A stretch of 59,694 nucleotides of DNA, from the NCBI GenBank assembly GCA_934678955.1, contig CAKUSI010000001.1, positions 1-59,694 of the forward strand. The letters run 5' to 3'. This stretch comes from an uncultured Austwickia sp. (lineage in GTDB: Bacteria > Actinomycetota > Actinomycetes > Actinomycetales > Dermatophilaceae). This document shows positions 44,826 to 55,115 of the stretch, in pieces (within the stretch, counting starts at the first letter, position 1; each line of letters begins with the position of its first letter). The position numbers and the translations under genes are program-made. The notes under the pieces were generated by a model. It saw only the letters and a list, made by a program, of their open reading frames with translations. It did not search any database and was not told the origin of the DNA.

Positions 44826-45101
44826 TCACTTCCAGAACGGGGTCATGAGGAACCCGATGAGCACGAAGCCGAAGCCGACGAAGATGTTGGCCTGCCCGAG
44901 CTGCGGGATCGGCAGCTGCAGGGTCGAGCTCGTCACGTAGAAGAGCACGATCCACACGAGACCGAGAAGCATGAAACCGAACATGACGGGCTTGAACCAT
45001 ACGGGGTTCGGCGCGTCGTCTTTCGCGGCGACCTTGTGCACGCGGGGGTCGGCGACCTCGCCCGCCTTGCGCTTGCTCACTTCTTTTCCAGCTGCTGCCA
45101 T
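44826..45101 (-). CDS. crgA: Cell division protein CrgA
   Basis: A 91-residue membrane protein: a basic cytoplasmic N-terminus (KEVSKRKAGEV), then two helices (VMFGFMLLGLVWIVLFYVTS and ANIFVGFGFVLIGFLMTPF), the usual CrgA layout. CrgA links the septal FtsZ ring to peptidoglycan synthesis enzymes. ATG 45101 is chosen over 45107 because TAGAAT plus 6 nt precedes it, the same leaderless geometry as other genes here. Divergent from the sortase gene. Confidence 0.92.
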   Translation of the reverse strand: MAAAGKEVSKRKAGEVADPRVHKVAAKDDAPNPVWFKPVMFGFMLLGLVWIVLFYVTSSTLQLPIPQLGQANIFVGFGFVLIGFLMTPFWK

Positions 45102-45163
45102 GCGCATATTCTACCTGGAACCCGGTGTTCGCCCAGTGTGAGCCGTCTAGACTTGACCGCACT
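45102..45163. promoter_or_regulatory. Divergent promoters of crgA and sortase
   Basis: The minus strand reads TAGAAT (45108-45113) 6 nt before the crgA ATG. The plus strand reads TAGACT (45148-45153) 10 nt before the sortase ATG. Neither start has a ribosome binding site. The -35 elements are not clear. Confidence 0.5.
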
Positions 45164-45943
45164 ATGGACGAGGTGCCTCTCAAGCGCGAGCGCCCGCGCC
45201 GGCGAGAGCGCCGTCGCGCGAGGCTGAGCCCGCTCACCGTCATCGGCGAGCTGCTCATCCTCGGCGGTCTCGCGACCTTCGGGTACATCGTCTGGCAGCC
45301 GTGGCACACGGGCGTCACGGTGCTGCACAAGCAGCTCGAGCTCACGGCCGCCGACGCCGAGCTCTACGACGCCCAGGCGCTCATGCGCCCGGCGTTCACG
45401 GGCGAGGTGCCGGTGCCAGACGCCCCGCCCATCGGCCAGGTCTTCGGCACGCTCCACGTGCCCGCCTTCGGCACGACCTTCGCGAATCGCGTCGCCGAGG
45501 GCACGGGATGGTGGGAGACGCTCAACTACGACGACAAGGGCATCGGCCACTACCCGAAGTCGGCGATGCCGGGGAAGCCGGGCAACTTCGCGATCGCCGC
45601 GCACCGCTCGGGCAGCTTCATCACGCCGTTCAAGGAGATCATGAATCTGCGGATCGGCGATCCGCTCTTCTTCGAGACGGCCGATGGGTGGTACACCTAC
45701 CGCTTCCGTTCGCTCGAATACGTGCTCCCCGACGAGCGGAACGTGCTCTACCCGTTCCCGCGCCTCGACGGCGCACCCGGCGAGGACCAGATCCTCACGC
45801 TCACGACGTGCCACCCGAAGGCCTACGGCGACGACGAGCGCGCGATCGCCTATGCGATCTTCGAGGGGTTCCAGCCGCGCAGCGACGGTCCGCCCGCCGA
45901 GCTCCTCGAGCTCAACCCGGCGCTGAAGGGAGCGTCTTCCTGA
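45164..45943 (+). CDS. srtE: Class E sortase
   Basis: A 259-residue type II membrane protein. An Arg-rich cytoplasmic start (KRERPRRRERRRARL) is followed by one signal-anchor helix (VIGELLILGGLATFGYIVW) and the extracellular sortase beta-barrel. Catalytic residues are visible: His147 in AAHRSG, Cys216 in TLTTCHP and the Arg after DDERAIA. Class E sortases attach proteins with LAXTG-like signals to the wall, and lie in this cluster in most Actinobacteria. Its stop overlaps the next small gene by 1 nt. Confidence 0.92.
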   Translation: MDEVPLKRERPRRRERRRARLSPLTVIGELLILGGLATFGYIVWQPWHTGVTVLHKQLELTAADAELYDAQALMRPAFTGEVPVPDAPPIGQVFGTLHVPAFGTTFANRVAEGTGWWETLNYDDKGIGHYPKSAMPGKPGNFAIAAHRSGSFITPFKEIMNLRIGDPLFFETADGWYTYRFRSLEYVLPDERNVLYPFPRLDGAPGEDQILTLTTCHPKAYGDDERAIAYAIFEGFQPRSDGPPAELLELNPALKGASS

Positions 45944-46101
45944 TGTTCTCTCTGCTCTGGCGCTTCTTCCCCGGCCCCGCGTGGCTGCGCGTGATCGTGC
46001 TGCTCGCGGTCGCGGCGCTCGTCGTGTGGGCGCTCATAGAATGGGTGTATCCGTGGGTGAACGTGCAGTTCCCCGAACAGGAAGCGACGGTTGAATCATG
46101 A
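45943..46101 (+). CDS. Small membrane protein between sortase and pabA
   Basis: A 52-residue protein: MFSLLWRFFPGPAWLRVI opening, one hydrophobic helix (VIVLLAVAALVVWALIEWVY) and an acidic tail (FPEQEATVES). Its ATG overlaps the sortase stop (TGATG) and its stop overlaps the pabA ATG by 4 nt. That both junctions are tightly coupled argues strongly for a real gene. The sequence style (WLRVIVLLAV, WVYPWV) fits small proteins seen at this place in other Actinobacteria. Function unknown. Confidence 0.75.
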   Translation: MFSLLWRFFPGPAWLRVIVLLAVAALVVWALIEWVYPWVNVQFPEQEATVES

Positions 46102-46739
46102 CCCGGATCCTCGTCATCGACAACTACGACAGTTTCGTCTACACGCTGAACGGCTATCTGCAGCAGCTCGGCGCCGAGACGCAGGTGATCCGCAATGACG
46201 ACGTGAGCGTGGGCGAGCTCGAGCAGCTCGTCTCCGGATTCGACGGCGTGCTCATCTCGCCGGGCCCGGGCACGCCCGCCGAGGCCGGCGTCTCGATCTC
46301 GATGGTCGGCATCGCCGTGCGCACGGGCATTCCCCTCCTCGGGGTGTGCCTCGGGCATCAGGCGATCGCGGAAGCGCTCGGCGCGACCGTGACCCACGCC
46401 GAGGAGCTCATGCACGGCAAGGTGTCGCGCGTGCGCCACTTCGCCGACGAGTTCTTCGACGGCGTCGCGCCCGAGTTCGACGCGACCCGATACCACTCGC
46501 TCGCGGTCGTGCGCAGCACGGTGCCCGAGAGCCTCGCCATCACCGCGGAGACCGCGGGCGGCGTGGTCATGGCGCTCCGCCACCGCGAGCTCCCCATCTT
46601 CGGCGTGCAGTACCACCCCGAGTCGGTGCTCACCGAGGGCGGCTACCGGCAGCTCGGCAACTGGCTGAAGCTCGTCGGGCTCGAGAACGCGGCCGAGGTG
46701 GCTGCGACGCTCTCGCCGCTCATCGCGAGCGACGCGTAG
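46098..46739 (+). CDS. pabA: Glutamine amidotransferase of anthranilate/aminodeoxychorismate synthase
   Basis: A 213-residue class I glutamine amidotransferase: IDNYDSFVYTL start, oxyanion SPGPGTP, nucleophile Cys84 in GVCLGHQ, and the His/Glu of QYHPES near the C-terminus. It supplies ammonia for p-aminobenzoate (folate) or anthranilate (tryptophan) synthesis. In Actinobacteria the copy beside pknB is usually annotated as pabA/trpG. The synthase component I is not in the window. Converges with pknB. Confidence 0.9.
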   Translation: MTRILVIDNYDSFVYTLNGYLQQLGAETQVIRNDDVSVGELEQLVSGFDGVLISPGPGTPAEAGVSISMVGIAVRTGIPLLGVCLGHQAIAEALGATVTHAEELMHGKVSRVRHFADEFFDGVAPEFDATRYHSLAVVRSTVPESLAITAETAGGVVMALRHRELPIFGVQYHPESVLTEGGYRQLGNWLKLVGLENAAEVAATLSPLIASDA

Positions 46740-46757
46740 GGGCGGTGGATCGGGCGC

Positions 46758-48455
46758 CTAGTTGCCGATGCAGTAGGTGAGCTCGATGCGCGACCCCTGC
46801 GGGCTCGGCCCGACGATCGACTGGCTCGTGATCAGGTATCCCGGCTCCGCCTGGCAGCTGGTCTGCGGCAGGAGCGCGAGCGACAGCCCGAGCCCGCCCA
46901 GGAGGTTTCGGGCGACGTCGAGCGGTTGGCCGACGACCCTCTCGATATTCACCTTTCCGCTCGAGATGCTCACGTCGACGGTGCCGCCCTTCTGCACCTT
47001 CTCGCCGCGGCCCGGAGAGACCTCGAGGATGCGATTCGCTGGCGCCACCGGGTCGTCGACGGTCGTGATCTGACCGACGTCGAGACCGATCGCCTTGAGC
47101 GCCTCGATGTACGCCTCGAGCGTCAAGCCCGAGTAGTCGGGCACCTCGACGGGCTTCGGGCCGGACGAGACGTAGACGACGATCTCCTCGCCGACCACCA
47201 TCTTCGCGCCGGCCTCCGGCTTGGTCGAGAGCACGGTGCCCGCGGGCACCTCCTCGTCGGTCTGCTCGACCTGCTTCACCTCGAGACCGAGCTTCTCGAG
47301 CTCTTCGAGCGCCTGCGAGATCGTCGTGTTCTCGAACTCGGGCACCTCGCGCACGTTCGACGGGACGAGGTTCGACGGAACGAGGTTCATGAGCCAGATC
47401 ACGACCGCCACCACGACGGCGCCGACGGTGAGAATCGCCGCCCACGTCCACATCACCGGCGGGCGGCTCTGGGTGCGCGTGCCGCCGCCCTCGGCGAGCT
47501 GGCGCAGTGCGAGCTCCGACTCGGTGATGTCGTCGCCGGCCTGGAACAGCACCGTGTCCTGCGTATCGGTCGAGGGGAGCGCGGGCATCGTGCCGCTCGC
47601 AGCCTGGCGCAGTGCATCGCGGAACTCGGCGGCGGTCTGGAAGCGTCGCCCCCGATCCTTGCCGAGGCCGTGGAGCACGACGCGGTCGAACTCCGGCGAG
47701 ATCTCGGGGTTGCGAGTACTCGGCGGCTGCGGCCGCTCGCTCACGTGCTGATAGGCGACCGCGACGGCGCTGTCGCCCTTGAACGGCACCTCGCCGGCGA
47801 GCAGTTCGTAGAGCAGCACGGCGGTCGAGTACAGGTCGGTGCGGGCGTCGACGGCCTCGCCCTTCGCCTGCTCGGGTGAGAAGTAGGCGGCGGTGCCGAG
47901 GATGGCCGTGGTCTGCTGCAGCGTCGACGAGGTCTCGGAAACCGCGCGTGCGATGCCGAAGTCCATGACCTTCACCTGGCCGGACTTCGTGATCATGATG
48001 TTCGCCGGCTTGATGTCGCGGTGCACGATGCCGGCGCGGTGCGAGTACTCGAGCGCCGTGAGCACCGCCTCGACGATGCGGGCGGCCTCGGTCTGGGAGA
48101 GGCGGTTCCCGTCGATGAGCTGCCTGAGGTTCGTGCCGTCGAGGTACTCCATGACGATGAAAGGGAGGCGCTTCACGCCGTCGGCGGTCTGGATGAGGTC
48201 GTCGCCCGCGTCGAACACCCGCACCACCGTGGGATGCGCCATACGCGATGCCGACTGCGCCTCCTGCCGGAAGCGCGAGCGGAACTGATCGTCTTCTGAC
48301 AGCTCGGCCTTCATCACCTTGATGGCGACTTGGCGTCCGAGCTTGATGTCGGTGCCGCGATACACCGTCGCCATGCCGCCCTGGCCGATGAACTCGCCGA
48401 GGGCGTAGCGTCCTGCGAGGATCTTCGGATCCTTCGCGTTCGCGCTCTCGGCCAT
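46758..48455 (-). CDS. pknB: Ser/Thr protein kinase with PASTA domains (PknB)
   Basis: A 565-residue receptor-type kinase. The catalytic Lys is Lys46 (VAIKVMK), the catalytic loop is HRDIKPAN and the magnesium loop DFGIAR, with activation-loop Thr/Ser (SSTLQQTTAILGTAAY). One membrane helix (WAAILTVGAVVVAVVIWLMN) follows a juxtamembrane region. Outside are three PASTA units, starting about EVPEFENTTISQALEEL, EVPDYSGLTLEAYIEAL and ERVVGQPLDVARNLL. PknB senses peptidoglycan fragments and controls growth and division. ATG 48455 is preferred, with GGAGAGG just upstream. Confidence 0.93.
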   Translation of the reverse strand: MAESANAKDPKILAGRYALGEFIGQGGMATVYRGTDIKLGRQVAIKVMKAELSEDDQFRSRFRQEAQSASRMAHPTVVRVFDAGDDLIQTADGVKRLPFIVMEYLDGTNLRQLIDGNRLSQTEAARIVEAVLTALEYSHRAGIVHRDIKPANIMITKSGQVKVMDFGIARAVSETSSTLQQTTAILGTAAYFSPEQAKGEAVDARTDLYSTAVLLYELLAGEVPFKGDSAVAVAYQHVSERPQPPSTRNPEISPEFDRVVLHGLGKDRGRRFQTAAEFRDALRQAASGTMPALPSTDTQDTVLFQAGDDITESELALRQLAEGGGTRTQSRPPVMWTWAAILTVGAVVVAVVIWLMNLVPSNLVPSNVREVPEFENTTISQALEELEKLGLEVKQVEQTDEEVPAGTVLSTKPEAGAKMVVGEEIVVYVSSGPKPVEVPDYSGLTLEAYIEALKAIGLDVGQITTVDDPVAPANRILEVSPGRGEKVQKGGTVDVSISSGKVNIERVVGQPLDVARNLLGGLGLSLALLPQTSCQAEPGYLITSQSIVGPSPQGSRIELTYCIGN

Positions 48456-48517
48456 GCTCACCTCTCCATGCGTGCTCTACCGACCCAAGTCTATTGGGCT
48501 CTGCGGCGGGAAACTCC

Positions 48518-50230
48518 CTACGGCCCCGCGGTGATGGTGATGGTGACGGGGAGCGACCACGGCGAGTTGCGCTGCTGCTGCGGGCTCTCGCAACGGTACG
48601 AGTAGGTCACCTCGAGCGTGCCGGCTGCGAGCACCTTGATCGTCACGCCGTCACGCGTGGGGGTGCTCGTGAGCTGCGCGAGGTTCGGATCGTTGAACTG
48701 CACTGCGTACGGGCCGGTCGTGAGCCCTGCCGGGCAGACCGTCGAGAAGCCCTGGAGCACGACGTTCGAGTTCACGGCGACGGTCGTCGGCCCGCCGACG
48801 GTCGGGGCGAGGGGAGTCCCGACCTCCCCGTAGGGCTGGCTGATGGTGAGCGTGATGCGGTCGTCGAACTTGGTGAGACCCGACGGCGAGACGCCGGTCA
48901 CCTGGCCGGCGGTGTCGTCGGGCGCGAACTCGCCGAGCTTCGCGGGTGCGATGTTCGTGAAGCCCAGGCTCTCGAGATGGGCCTTCGCCTCGTCGTAGCT
49001 CTTGCCGGTGACGTCGGCCGCAACGATCCGCGCCTCCGTCTCCTTCGGAGTCGTGGTCGTGGTCTGGGTGTTCGTGTTGCTCGGCTTCGAGGTCGTGGTG
49101 TCGGTGGGAGGCGCCGGGGTGTTCTGCTGGCTGAGCAGCGCGTACGCCGTGCCGCCGCCGATGAGCAGCAGGAGCGCGAGGAGCGTCACGAGCGGCCAGG
49201 TCCAGCTCGAGCGCTTCCTGCGCGGGGGCTCGCCCTGCTGCATAGCCGCAGCGCCGCCTGCGCCCTGCTGCGGAACCGCCTGCGTCGCGGCCTGCGGCAG
49301 CGCGGTCGTGGGAGCGTCGCCCGCGCCCTGCTGCGGGAGCAGCGTCGTGGCTGCGGGATCCACCGCCGCGTCGCCGCGCACCTGGGGCACGTAGCCCGCC
49401 GCGCGCGCGACATCGCCGCGGTGCAGGGCGGCAGCGGCCTGGGCGAGCTTCGCCGCGCTGCCGGGTCGTCCCGCCGCATCCTTCGCGAGGCACGACATGA
49501 CGAGGTTGCGCACGGGCTCCGGCACGTCTGCCGGGAGATCCGGCGGGGTGTCGTTGATCTGCGCCATCGCGATCGCGATCTGCGACTCGCCCGTGAAGGG
49601 GCGCTTGCCCGCGAGGCATTCGTACGCGACGATGCCGAGCGAGTAGATGTCGGTCGACGGAGTCGCCGCGTGGCCGCTCGCCTGCTCGGGCGCGAGGTAC
49701 TGCACGGTGCCCATGACCTGGCCGGTCGCGGTGAGCGGCACCTGGTCGGCGATGCGCGCGATGCCGAAGTCGGTGATCTTCACGCGACCCTCGGGCGTGA
49801 TGAGCAGGTTGCCGGGCTTGATGTCGCGGTGCACGAGGCCCGCGTCGTGCGCGGCCTGGAGCGAGGTGGCGGTCTGCGCGACGATGCCGAGCACGCGATT
49901 GGCCGGCAGGCGCTTCTCGCGGTCGATGATCGCCGACAGCGGCTCGCCGGGAACGAGCTCCATGACGATGTAGGCGGATCCCTGCTCCTCGCCGTAGTCG
50001 AAGACGTTCGCGATGCCCTCGTGGTTCACGAGCGCGGCATGGCGGGCCTCGGCGCGGAAGCGCTCGAGGAAGCCCGGGTCGCCCATGTACTCGTCCTTGA
50101 GGATCTTGATGGCGACGGTGCGGCCGATGATGCTGTCGCTCGCCTTCCACACCTCGCCCATGCCGCCGACGGCGATGCGGGAGATCAGCTCGTAGCGTCC
50201 GCCGAATGTGATACCTGCCGCTGGCCTCAT
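48518..50230 (-). CDS. pknA: Ser/Thr protein kinase (PknA position) with one PASTA domain
   Basis: A 570-residue kinase. Catalytic Lys42 (TVAIKILK), loop HRDIKPGN and DFGIAR are intact. Gln/Ala-rich juxtamembrane segments ([16 protein letters not shown]) precede a membrane helix ([23 protein letters not shown]). A Thr-rich linker, one PASTA unit ([19 protein letters not shown]) and a further beta-rich tail of about 100 residues without a named domain follow. Classical mycobacterial PknA has no PASTA. The start overlaps the pbpA stop by 4 nt (ATGA), so it is co-translated. Confidence 0.88.
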   Translation of the reverse strand: MRPAAGITFGGRYELISRIAVGGMGEVWKASDSIIGRTVAIKILKDEYMGDPGFLERFRAEARHAALVNHEGIANVFDYGEEQGSAYIVMELVPGEPLSAIIDREKRLPANRVLGIVAQTATSLQAAHDAGLVHRDIKPGNLLITPEGRVKITDFGIARIADQVPLTATGQVMGTVQYLAPEQASGHAATPSTDIYSLGIVAYECLAGKRPFTGESQIAIAMAQINDTPPDLPADVPEPVRNLVMSCLAKDAAGRPGSAAKLAQAAAALHRGDVARAAGYVPQVRGDAAVDPAATTLLPQQGAGDAPTTALPQAATQAVPQQGAGGAAAMQQGEPPRRKRSSWTWPLVTLLALLLLIGGGTAYALLSQQNTPAPPTDTTTSKPSNTNTQTTTTTPKETEARIVAADVTGKSYDEAKAHLESLGFTNIAPAKLGEFAPDDTAGQVTGVSPSGLTKFDDRITLTISQPYGEVGTPLAPTVGGPTTVAVNSNVVLQGFSTVCPAGLTTGPYAVQFNDPNLAQLTSTPTRDGVTIKVLAAGTLEVTYSYRCESPQQQRNSPWSLPVTITITAGP

Positions 50231-51714
50231 CCGTTCAACACCGCTTCCATTACTCGTTTTCCAACCGCTGTCGGCAACTCGAACGAGCCGCCCTGATTCC
50301 CGAAGTTCGCACCGCCGCCGTTCGCGATGACGACCGCGACGGCGATCTTCGGGTCGTCGACCGGGGCGAAGCCCGTAAACCACAGGGTATACGGAAGGTC
50401 GTTCCCGTTCGCGTCTATACCGTTCTGCGCCGTGCCCGTTTTCCCAGCCACCCGCACACCGGGGATCGCGGCCATGCGCGCGAAGCCCGTCGGATCCGAG
50501 ACGCCCTTCTCCATCATGGCTGCGATCGCCTGCGCGGTCGCGGCCGAGACGGGCTGCCCGAAGGTCTCGGGGGAGAACTGCTTCTCGATGATGAGATCGG
50601 GGGAGATGATGCGATCCACCAACTGCGGGGTCATGAGCCTGCCGCCGTTCGCGATCGCGGCCGAGACCATCGCGATCTGCAGCGGGGTGACCCGCACGTC
50701 GAGCTGTCCGATCGAGGCGAGCGCGACCTGCGCGTTGTCGAGCGGGGCAGGCGAGACGCTCGGGGTGACCTTCGTGGGGATCGTGAACTCCGTGCCGAAG
50801 CCGAAGGCGCGCGCCATCTTCGGCACGACGTCGCGCTCCATGCCCATCGCCATCTCGGCGATCGGGATGTTGCAGGAGTAGATGATCGCGGTCTCGAGGG
50901 TGGCCTTCGCTCCTGGGCCGCAGGTGCCGCGATCGGAGTTGCGCATGATCGCGCTCGACTGCGGCAGCTGCAGCGTCGCGGGGTTCGCGAACTCGGTCGT
51001 TGGGGCGGCCGCACCGCCCTCGATCGCGGCGGCGGCCGTGACGAGCTTGTACACCGAGCCCGGATGGTAGAGGTCGCCCGCGATGGCGCGGTTCACGAGC
51101 GGTCGGAGCGCATCGGCCTCGAGCGTCTGGTAGTTCGCGATGATCTGCTCGTCGTCGTTCGACGACAGCAGCTCGGGATCGTACGTGGGTGTCGACACGA
51201 GCGCGAGGATGCGCCCCGTCTTCGGCTCGAAGGCGACGACCGCCCCCTCGAAGCCCTGCTCGGTCATCGCGTCGTAGGCGGCCTGCTGCGCACGCGGATC
51301 GATGGTGGTGTCGATCGAGCTGCCCTGCGGCTTCACGCCGTTGAGCGTGTTCATGATGCGGGTGAAGAACTGGGCGTTCGCGTTGCCCGAGAGCTCCCGG
51401 TTCATCGCGAGCTCGAGGCCGGTCATGCCCTGCTGGCGCGAGTAGTAGCCGGTGACCGGGGCGTAGAGCGCGCCGGGCTCGTACTGGCGCAGGTATTTGA
51501 AGCCGTCGTTCGTGGGCGTCGAGTACGCGATCGGATCGCCGTTCACGAGGATCGCGCCGCGCTCGACCTTGTAGCCGTTCTTGATGGTGCGCGCGTTGAG
51601 CGGGTTGTCGCGCAGCTCGTCGGCGTTCACGAACTGGATGAGCGTCACCGAGAAGAACAGCACGAGGAACATCGCGAACACCGTGCGGGAGAGGAACTTC
51701 AGCTGCTTGTTCAC
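50227..51714 (-). CDS. pbpA: Penicillin-binding protein 2-type transpeptidase PbpA
   Basis: A 495-residue class B PBP with an N-terminal anchor helix ([17 protein letters not shown]). The catalytic motifs are SVYK (Ser220-Lys223), SCN (Ser280-Asn282) and KTGT (from Lys425). The order N-terminal PBP dimerisation region then transpeptidase is standard. It cross-links peptidoglycan with RodA as glycosyltransferase partner, which is encoded immediately upstream. The GTG start overlaps the rodA stop (GTGA). Confidence 0.93.
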   Translation of the reverse strand: MNKQLKFLSRTVFAMFLVLFFSVTLIQFVNADELRDNPLNARTIKNGYKVERGAILVNGDPIAYSTPTNDGFKYLRQYEPGALYAPVTGYYSRQQGMTGLELAMNRELSGNANAQFFTRIMNTLNGVKPQGSSIDTTIDPRAQQAAYDAMTEQGFEGAVVAFEPKTGRILALVSTPTYDPELLSSNDDEQIIANYQTLEADALRPLVNRAIAGDLYHPGSVYKLVTAAAAIEGGAAAPTTEFANPATLQLPQSSAIMRNSDRGTCGPGAKATLETAIIYSCNIPIAEMAMGMERDVVPKMARAFGFGTEFTIPTKVTPSVSPAPLDNAQVALASIGQLDVRVTPLQIAMVSAAIANGGRLMTPQLVDRIISPDLIIEKQFSPETFGQPVSAATAQAIAAMMEKGVSDPTGFARMAAIPGVRVAGKTGTAQNGIDANGNDLPYTLWFTGFAPVDDPKIAVAVVIANGGGANFGNQGGSFELPTAVGKRVMEAVLNG

Positions 51715-53180
51715 GAGCGGATCACCAGCTTCGGCCGGTTGCGCACGGAGTTCGAGAGGAGGAGCAGGAGCACGACGATGATCCAGTTCGAGACGAGCGA
51801 TGATCCGCCCGCAGCGAGGAAGGGGGCCGTGAGACCCGTGAGCGGGATCACCCGGGTGACGCCGCCCGCGACGATGAAGACCTGCAGCGCGATCGCGAAG
51901 CCGAGACCGGCGGCGAGGAGCTTGCCGAAGTCGTCCTGACCCGCGAAGCCCACGCGGAGCGCGCGGCCCACGAGCAGCAGATAGGCGGCGAGCACGACGA
52001 ACAGGCCGATGAGGCCGAGCTCCTCGCCGATGCTCGGGAGGATGTAGTCGCTCTCGGCCACCGGGGTGTCGTTCGGGTAGCCCTGCCCGAGACCCGTGCC
52101 CGTCATGCCGCCGTTCGCCATGCCGAAGAGGCCCTGCACCATCTGGAAGCCCGTGTCGCTCGGGTCGAGGAAGGGGTGCAGCCAGTTCTGGAAGCGGCGG
52201 TTCACGTAGCTCAGCGTCTGGCTCGCGACGACGCCGCCGACGAGGAACATGCCCACGCCGAGCACGACCCAGCCGATGCGGCCGGTCGCGAGGTAGAGCA
52301 TCGACAGGAAGAGGCCGAAGTACAGGAGCGAGGTGCCGAGGTCGCGCTGGAACACGAGCACCGACATCGCGATGAGCCAGAACGCGAGGAGGGGGCCGAG
52401 GTCGCGGCCGCGCGGGAAGCGGATGCCCAGGATCTTCTTGCCGACCATGGAGAGCGCGTCGCGGTTGCGCACGAGATAGCCCGCGAAGAAGATCGCGAGG
52501 AAGATCTTCGCGATCTCGCCGGGCTGGAAGGTGAAGGCGCCGATGCGGATCCACACCCGCGCGCCGTACTCCTCGTGGCCGATGAGCGGGAGCATCGGGA
52601 GGAGGAGGAGTATGAGCGCGCCGAGCCCGAAGAGATAGGTGTAGCGGAAGAGCACGAGGTGGTTCTTCACGAGGAAGAGCACGGCGCCCGCTGCGAGGAG
52701 CGCGACCGTCGACCACACGAGCTGGCGCACGGAGGTCGCATCCCACCCGGAGAGCCCGCGGGCGAGGTCGATGCGGTAGATCATCGCGACGCCGAGCGAG
52801 TTGAGGAAGACCGCGATCGGCATGATGAGCGGATCGGCGTCGGGGGCGATGCGCCGCACGAGCACGTGCAGGCCGACCACCGAGAGCACGAAGGCTGCGC
52901 CGGCCGGCGCGAGCATGGTCTCGACCTTGCCGTGCAGGGTGAGGTCGATGATGACGACCGAGACGATGCCGATGCAGAGCGCGAAGACGAGCAGCGCGAG
53001 CTCGAGGGTGCGGAGCTTGCGCGGTGCGCGGATCGCGGTGATGCGCTGCAGCACGGTCTCGCTCGTGCGGGTCTTCTCGAAGGTGCGGGGCTCGCCGCTC
53101 TTGCGCTCGCTCGTCGCCTTCCCGCCGCCCTTCCGCTGCCCGGCCGGGGTCTCGTTCCAGACGCCGCCCGCCCTAGCCAA
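51711..53180 (-). CDS. rodA: FtsW/RodA/SpoVE-family peptidoglycan glycosyltransferase
   Basis: A 489-residue SEDS protein with about 12 membrane helices after a hydrophilic basic N-terminal stretch of 65 residues. Conserved loops are visible: [14 protein letters not shown] (SEDS Asp), [22 protein letters not shown] in blocks, and [20 protein letters not shown]. It polymerises glycan strands with PbpA. The likely start is TTG at 53180, overlapping the pstP stop by 8 nt; the first internal alternative is a GTG near 53056. The TTG is unusual in this cluster. Confidence 0.9.
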   Translation of the reverse strand: MARAGGVWNETPAGQRKGGGKATSERKSGEPRTFEKTRTSETVLQRITAIRAPRKLRTLELALLVFALCIGIVSVVIIDLTLHGKVETMLAPAGAAFVLSVVGLHVLVRRIAPDADPLIMPIAVFLNSLGVAMIYRIDLARGLSGWDATSVRQLVWSTVALLAAGAVLFLVKNHLVLFRYTYLFGLGALILLLLPMLPLIGHEEYGARVWIRIGAFTFQPGEIAKIFLAIFFAGYLVRNRDALSMVGKKILGIRFPRGRDLGPLLAFWLIAMSVLVFQRDLGTSLLYFGLFLSMLYLATGRIGWVVLGVGMFLVGGVVASQTLSYVNRRFQNWLHPFLDPSDTGFQMVQGLFGMANGGMTGTGLGQGYPNDTPVAESDYILPSIGEELGLIGLFVVLAAYLLLVGRALRVGFAGQDDFGKLLAAGLGFAIALQVFIVAGGVTRVIPLTGLTAPFLAAGGSSLVSNWIIVVLLLLLSNSVRNRPKLVIRS

Positions 53181-54543
53181 CGGTCTGCGCCCCCTCCAGC
53201 CGCACGACGATCTCGCGGGCGCCCTTGAGGGAGTCGGCGGGGAGCGTGCGCTCGATCTGACGGCGCTCGAGGCCGTCGAGGGCGTCGAGCGGGATGCCCG
53301 TGTCCTCGGCGACGGAGTGCAGCGAGAACGAGCCGATGTTCTGGTTCACGCCGCGGTAGATGATGACGGTCTCGCCGTCGGTGCCGACGAAGTAGCGGGT
53401 CTGCGTCCACTGCCAGCCGGCGAACAGCGCGGCGGCGAGCGCGGCGACGACCGCGAGCACGCCGAGCAGCCACATGATGCGGCGCCTGCGATTCGCGCGA
53501 CGGGTCTCGGCGAGGAGCTCGGCGAGGTACTCGTCGACGCGGGCCTCGAAGTGGCTCTCCTCGACGACCGGGGTGCGGCGGATGCGCCGGCGCGTGGCGA
53601 GGCGGGTGCGCCCGGTCGCCGTCGTGCCGTCGCGGAGGATCGGGGCGTTCGCGGCGGAGCCCACGAAGCGGGGATTGCGGGGCGCGACCGCAGGCTCCTC
53701 GATCCCGTCGTCGAGGTCGGCCGGGAAGAGCAGGCCTCCCACGCGGATGGTGTCGCTCAGGCCCTGATCCACCATCTCATCGGGGATCTCGCTCGTCTCG
53801 CGCACCTGGCCGTCGGTCGTCTCGACGAGCACGACCGTCACGTTGTCGGGTGCGCCGTGGGCGAGGCTCTTGTCGATGAGATCGTCGATGGCGCCCTGCA
53901 GCGAGTGCCTGCGGCGCAGGATCTTCTCGATGTCGGCGTCCTCGACGTAGCCGCAGAGGCCGTCCGAGCAGAGCAGCCACACGTCGCCCTCGCGGGTGTC
54001 GAGCACCATGGTGTCGATGTCGGGCGCCGATTCGACGTCGCCGAGCACGCGCATGAGCACCGAGCGGCGGGGGTGGAACTTCGCCTCCTCCTCCGTGATG
54101 CGGCCGGCGTCGACGAGGCGCTGCACGAAGGTGTGATCCTTCGTGATCTGCCGCATCTCGTTGTCGCGGAAGAGGTAGAGGCGCGAGTCGCCGATGTGCG
54201 CGACCGAGAGCTCGTCGCCGACCGTGAGGAAGCCGACGAAGGTCGTGCCGAGGCCCGCGAGCTCCGGGTGATCGGTCACGGTGCCGCGGAGCATGCGATT
54301 CGCCGAGAGGAGCGAGCGGCGCAGCTTCTCGCCGACCTCGTAGGGGTTGCCCTCCGGCTGCTCGTCGAGCTTCGCCATGTCTTTCGCGACGAGGGCCGAG
54401 GCGACGTCGCCGCCCGCGTGGCCGCCCATGCCGTCTGCGACGAGGAACAGGTAGTCGCCGGCGTAGCCCGAATCCTGATTGTTCGAGCGAACCATGCCGA
54501 CGTGCGAGCCGATCGCGCTCTCGTACCCGTTCGCCACGGTCAC
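53173..54543 (-). CDS. pstP: PP2C-family Ser/Thr phosphatase PstP
   Basis: A 456-residue phosphatase. The PP2C catalytic domain fills residues 1-240 with metal motifs FLVADGMGGHAGGD, SVAHIGDSRLYL, LCSDGLCGY and HGAPDNVTVVLV. An Arg-rich region precedes one membrane helix (IMWLLGVLAVVAALAAALFAGW), then an extracellular part of about 80 residues. PstP reverses PknA/PknB phosphorylation. GTG start overlaps the fhaB stop (GTGA); a second in-frame GTG lies 6 nt inside. Confidence 0.93.
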   Translation of the reverse strand: MTVANGYESAIGSHVGMVRSNNQDSGYAGDYLFLVADGMGGHAGGDVASALVAKDMAKLDEQPEGNPYEVGEKLRRSLLSANRMLRGTVTDHPELAGLGTTFVGFLTVGDELSVAHIGDSRLYLFRDNEMRQITKDHTFVQRLVDAGRITEEEAKFHPRRSVLMRVLGDVESAPDIDTMVLDTREGDVWLLCSDGLCGYVEDADIEKILRRRHSLQGAIDDLIDKSLAHGAPDNVTVVLVETTDGQVRETSEIPDEMVDQGLSDTIRVGGLLFPADLDDGIEEPAVAPRNPRFVGSAANAPILRDGTTATGRTRLATRRRIRRTPVVEESHFEARVDEYLAELLAETRRANRRRRIMWLLGVLAVVAALAAALFAGWQWTQTRYFVGTDGETVIIYRGVNQNIGSFSLHSVAEDTGIPLDALDGLERRQIERTLPADSLKGAREIVVRLEGAQTVG

Positions 54544-55115
54544 GGCCTCAGTTCGAACGTCGTCCGACCGATGGTGACCGGGGTGCCGGTCGGCACTCGC
54601 ACCGACTGCGTGATCTTCTCGCCCGCGAGGCGCGTTCCGTTCGTCGAGTCGAGGTCGGTGAGGATCCACTCCTTGCCCTGCCTCGCGAGCCGCGCGTGAT
54701 ACGTCGAGGTGTACTCGTCGACGATGACGAGGGTCGAATCCGGGCTGCGGCCGATGGTGACGAAGTCGTCGTCGAGGGGGATCGAGGTGCCGGCGGCCCT
54801 CCCCGAGGTGATGATGAGCGTGCGTGCGGGGCCTGTTCCCGTGGTGGATCCCGCCTGCCCGGTCGCCTGCCCGCCCGCAGAGGGCAGTGCGCCGCCCGAC
54901 GGGGTGACGGGTGCCGCGACAGGGGGCTGCTCGGCGGTCTGGTGGGTGCCGCCGCCCGAGCCGCGCATCACCCCCGGGCCGGGCGCGTCGGTCTTGAGCT
55001 TGCGCACCGGGGCTCCGAAGAGGTCGCTGCGCAGGGCGTACACGATCGCGAAGATGAAGAACCAGAGCAGCAGCAGGAAGCCGATGCGCATGATGAGCAG
55101 CGCGAGTTCGCTCAC
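54540..55115 (-). CDS. fhaB: FHA-domain protein FhaB
   Basis: A 191-residue protein with an N-terminal membrane helix (IMRIGFLLLLWFFIFAIVYAL), a Pro/Gly-rich linker and a C-terminal FHA domain (VTIGRSPDSTLVIVDEYTSTYHARL in blocks, DLDSTNGT). The phosphothreonine-binding residues GR, S and ST-NG are present. FhaB (FipA) recruits phosphorylated partners at the growth sites. GTG start overlaps the fhaA stop (GTGA). Confidence 0.92.
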   Translation of the reverse strand: MSELALLIMRIGFLLLLWFFIFAIVYALRSDLFGAPVRKLKTDAPGPGVMRGSGGGTHQTAEQPPVAAPVTPSGGALPSAGGQATGQAGSTTGTGPARTLIITSGRAAGTSIPLDDDFVTIGRSPDSTLVIVDEYTSTYHARLARQGKEWILTDLDSTNGTRLAGEKITQSVRVPTGTPVTIGRTTFELRP

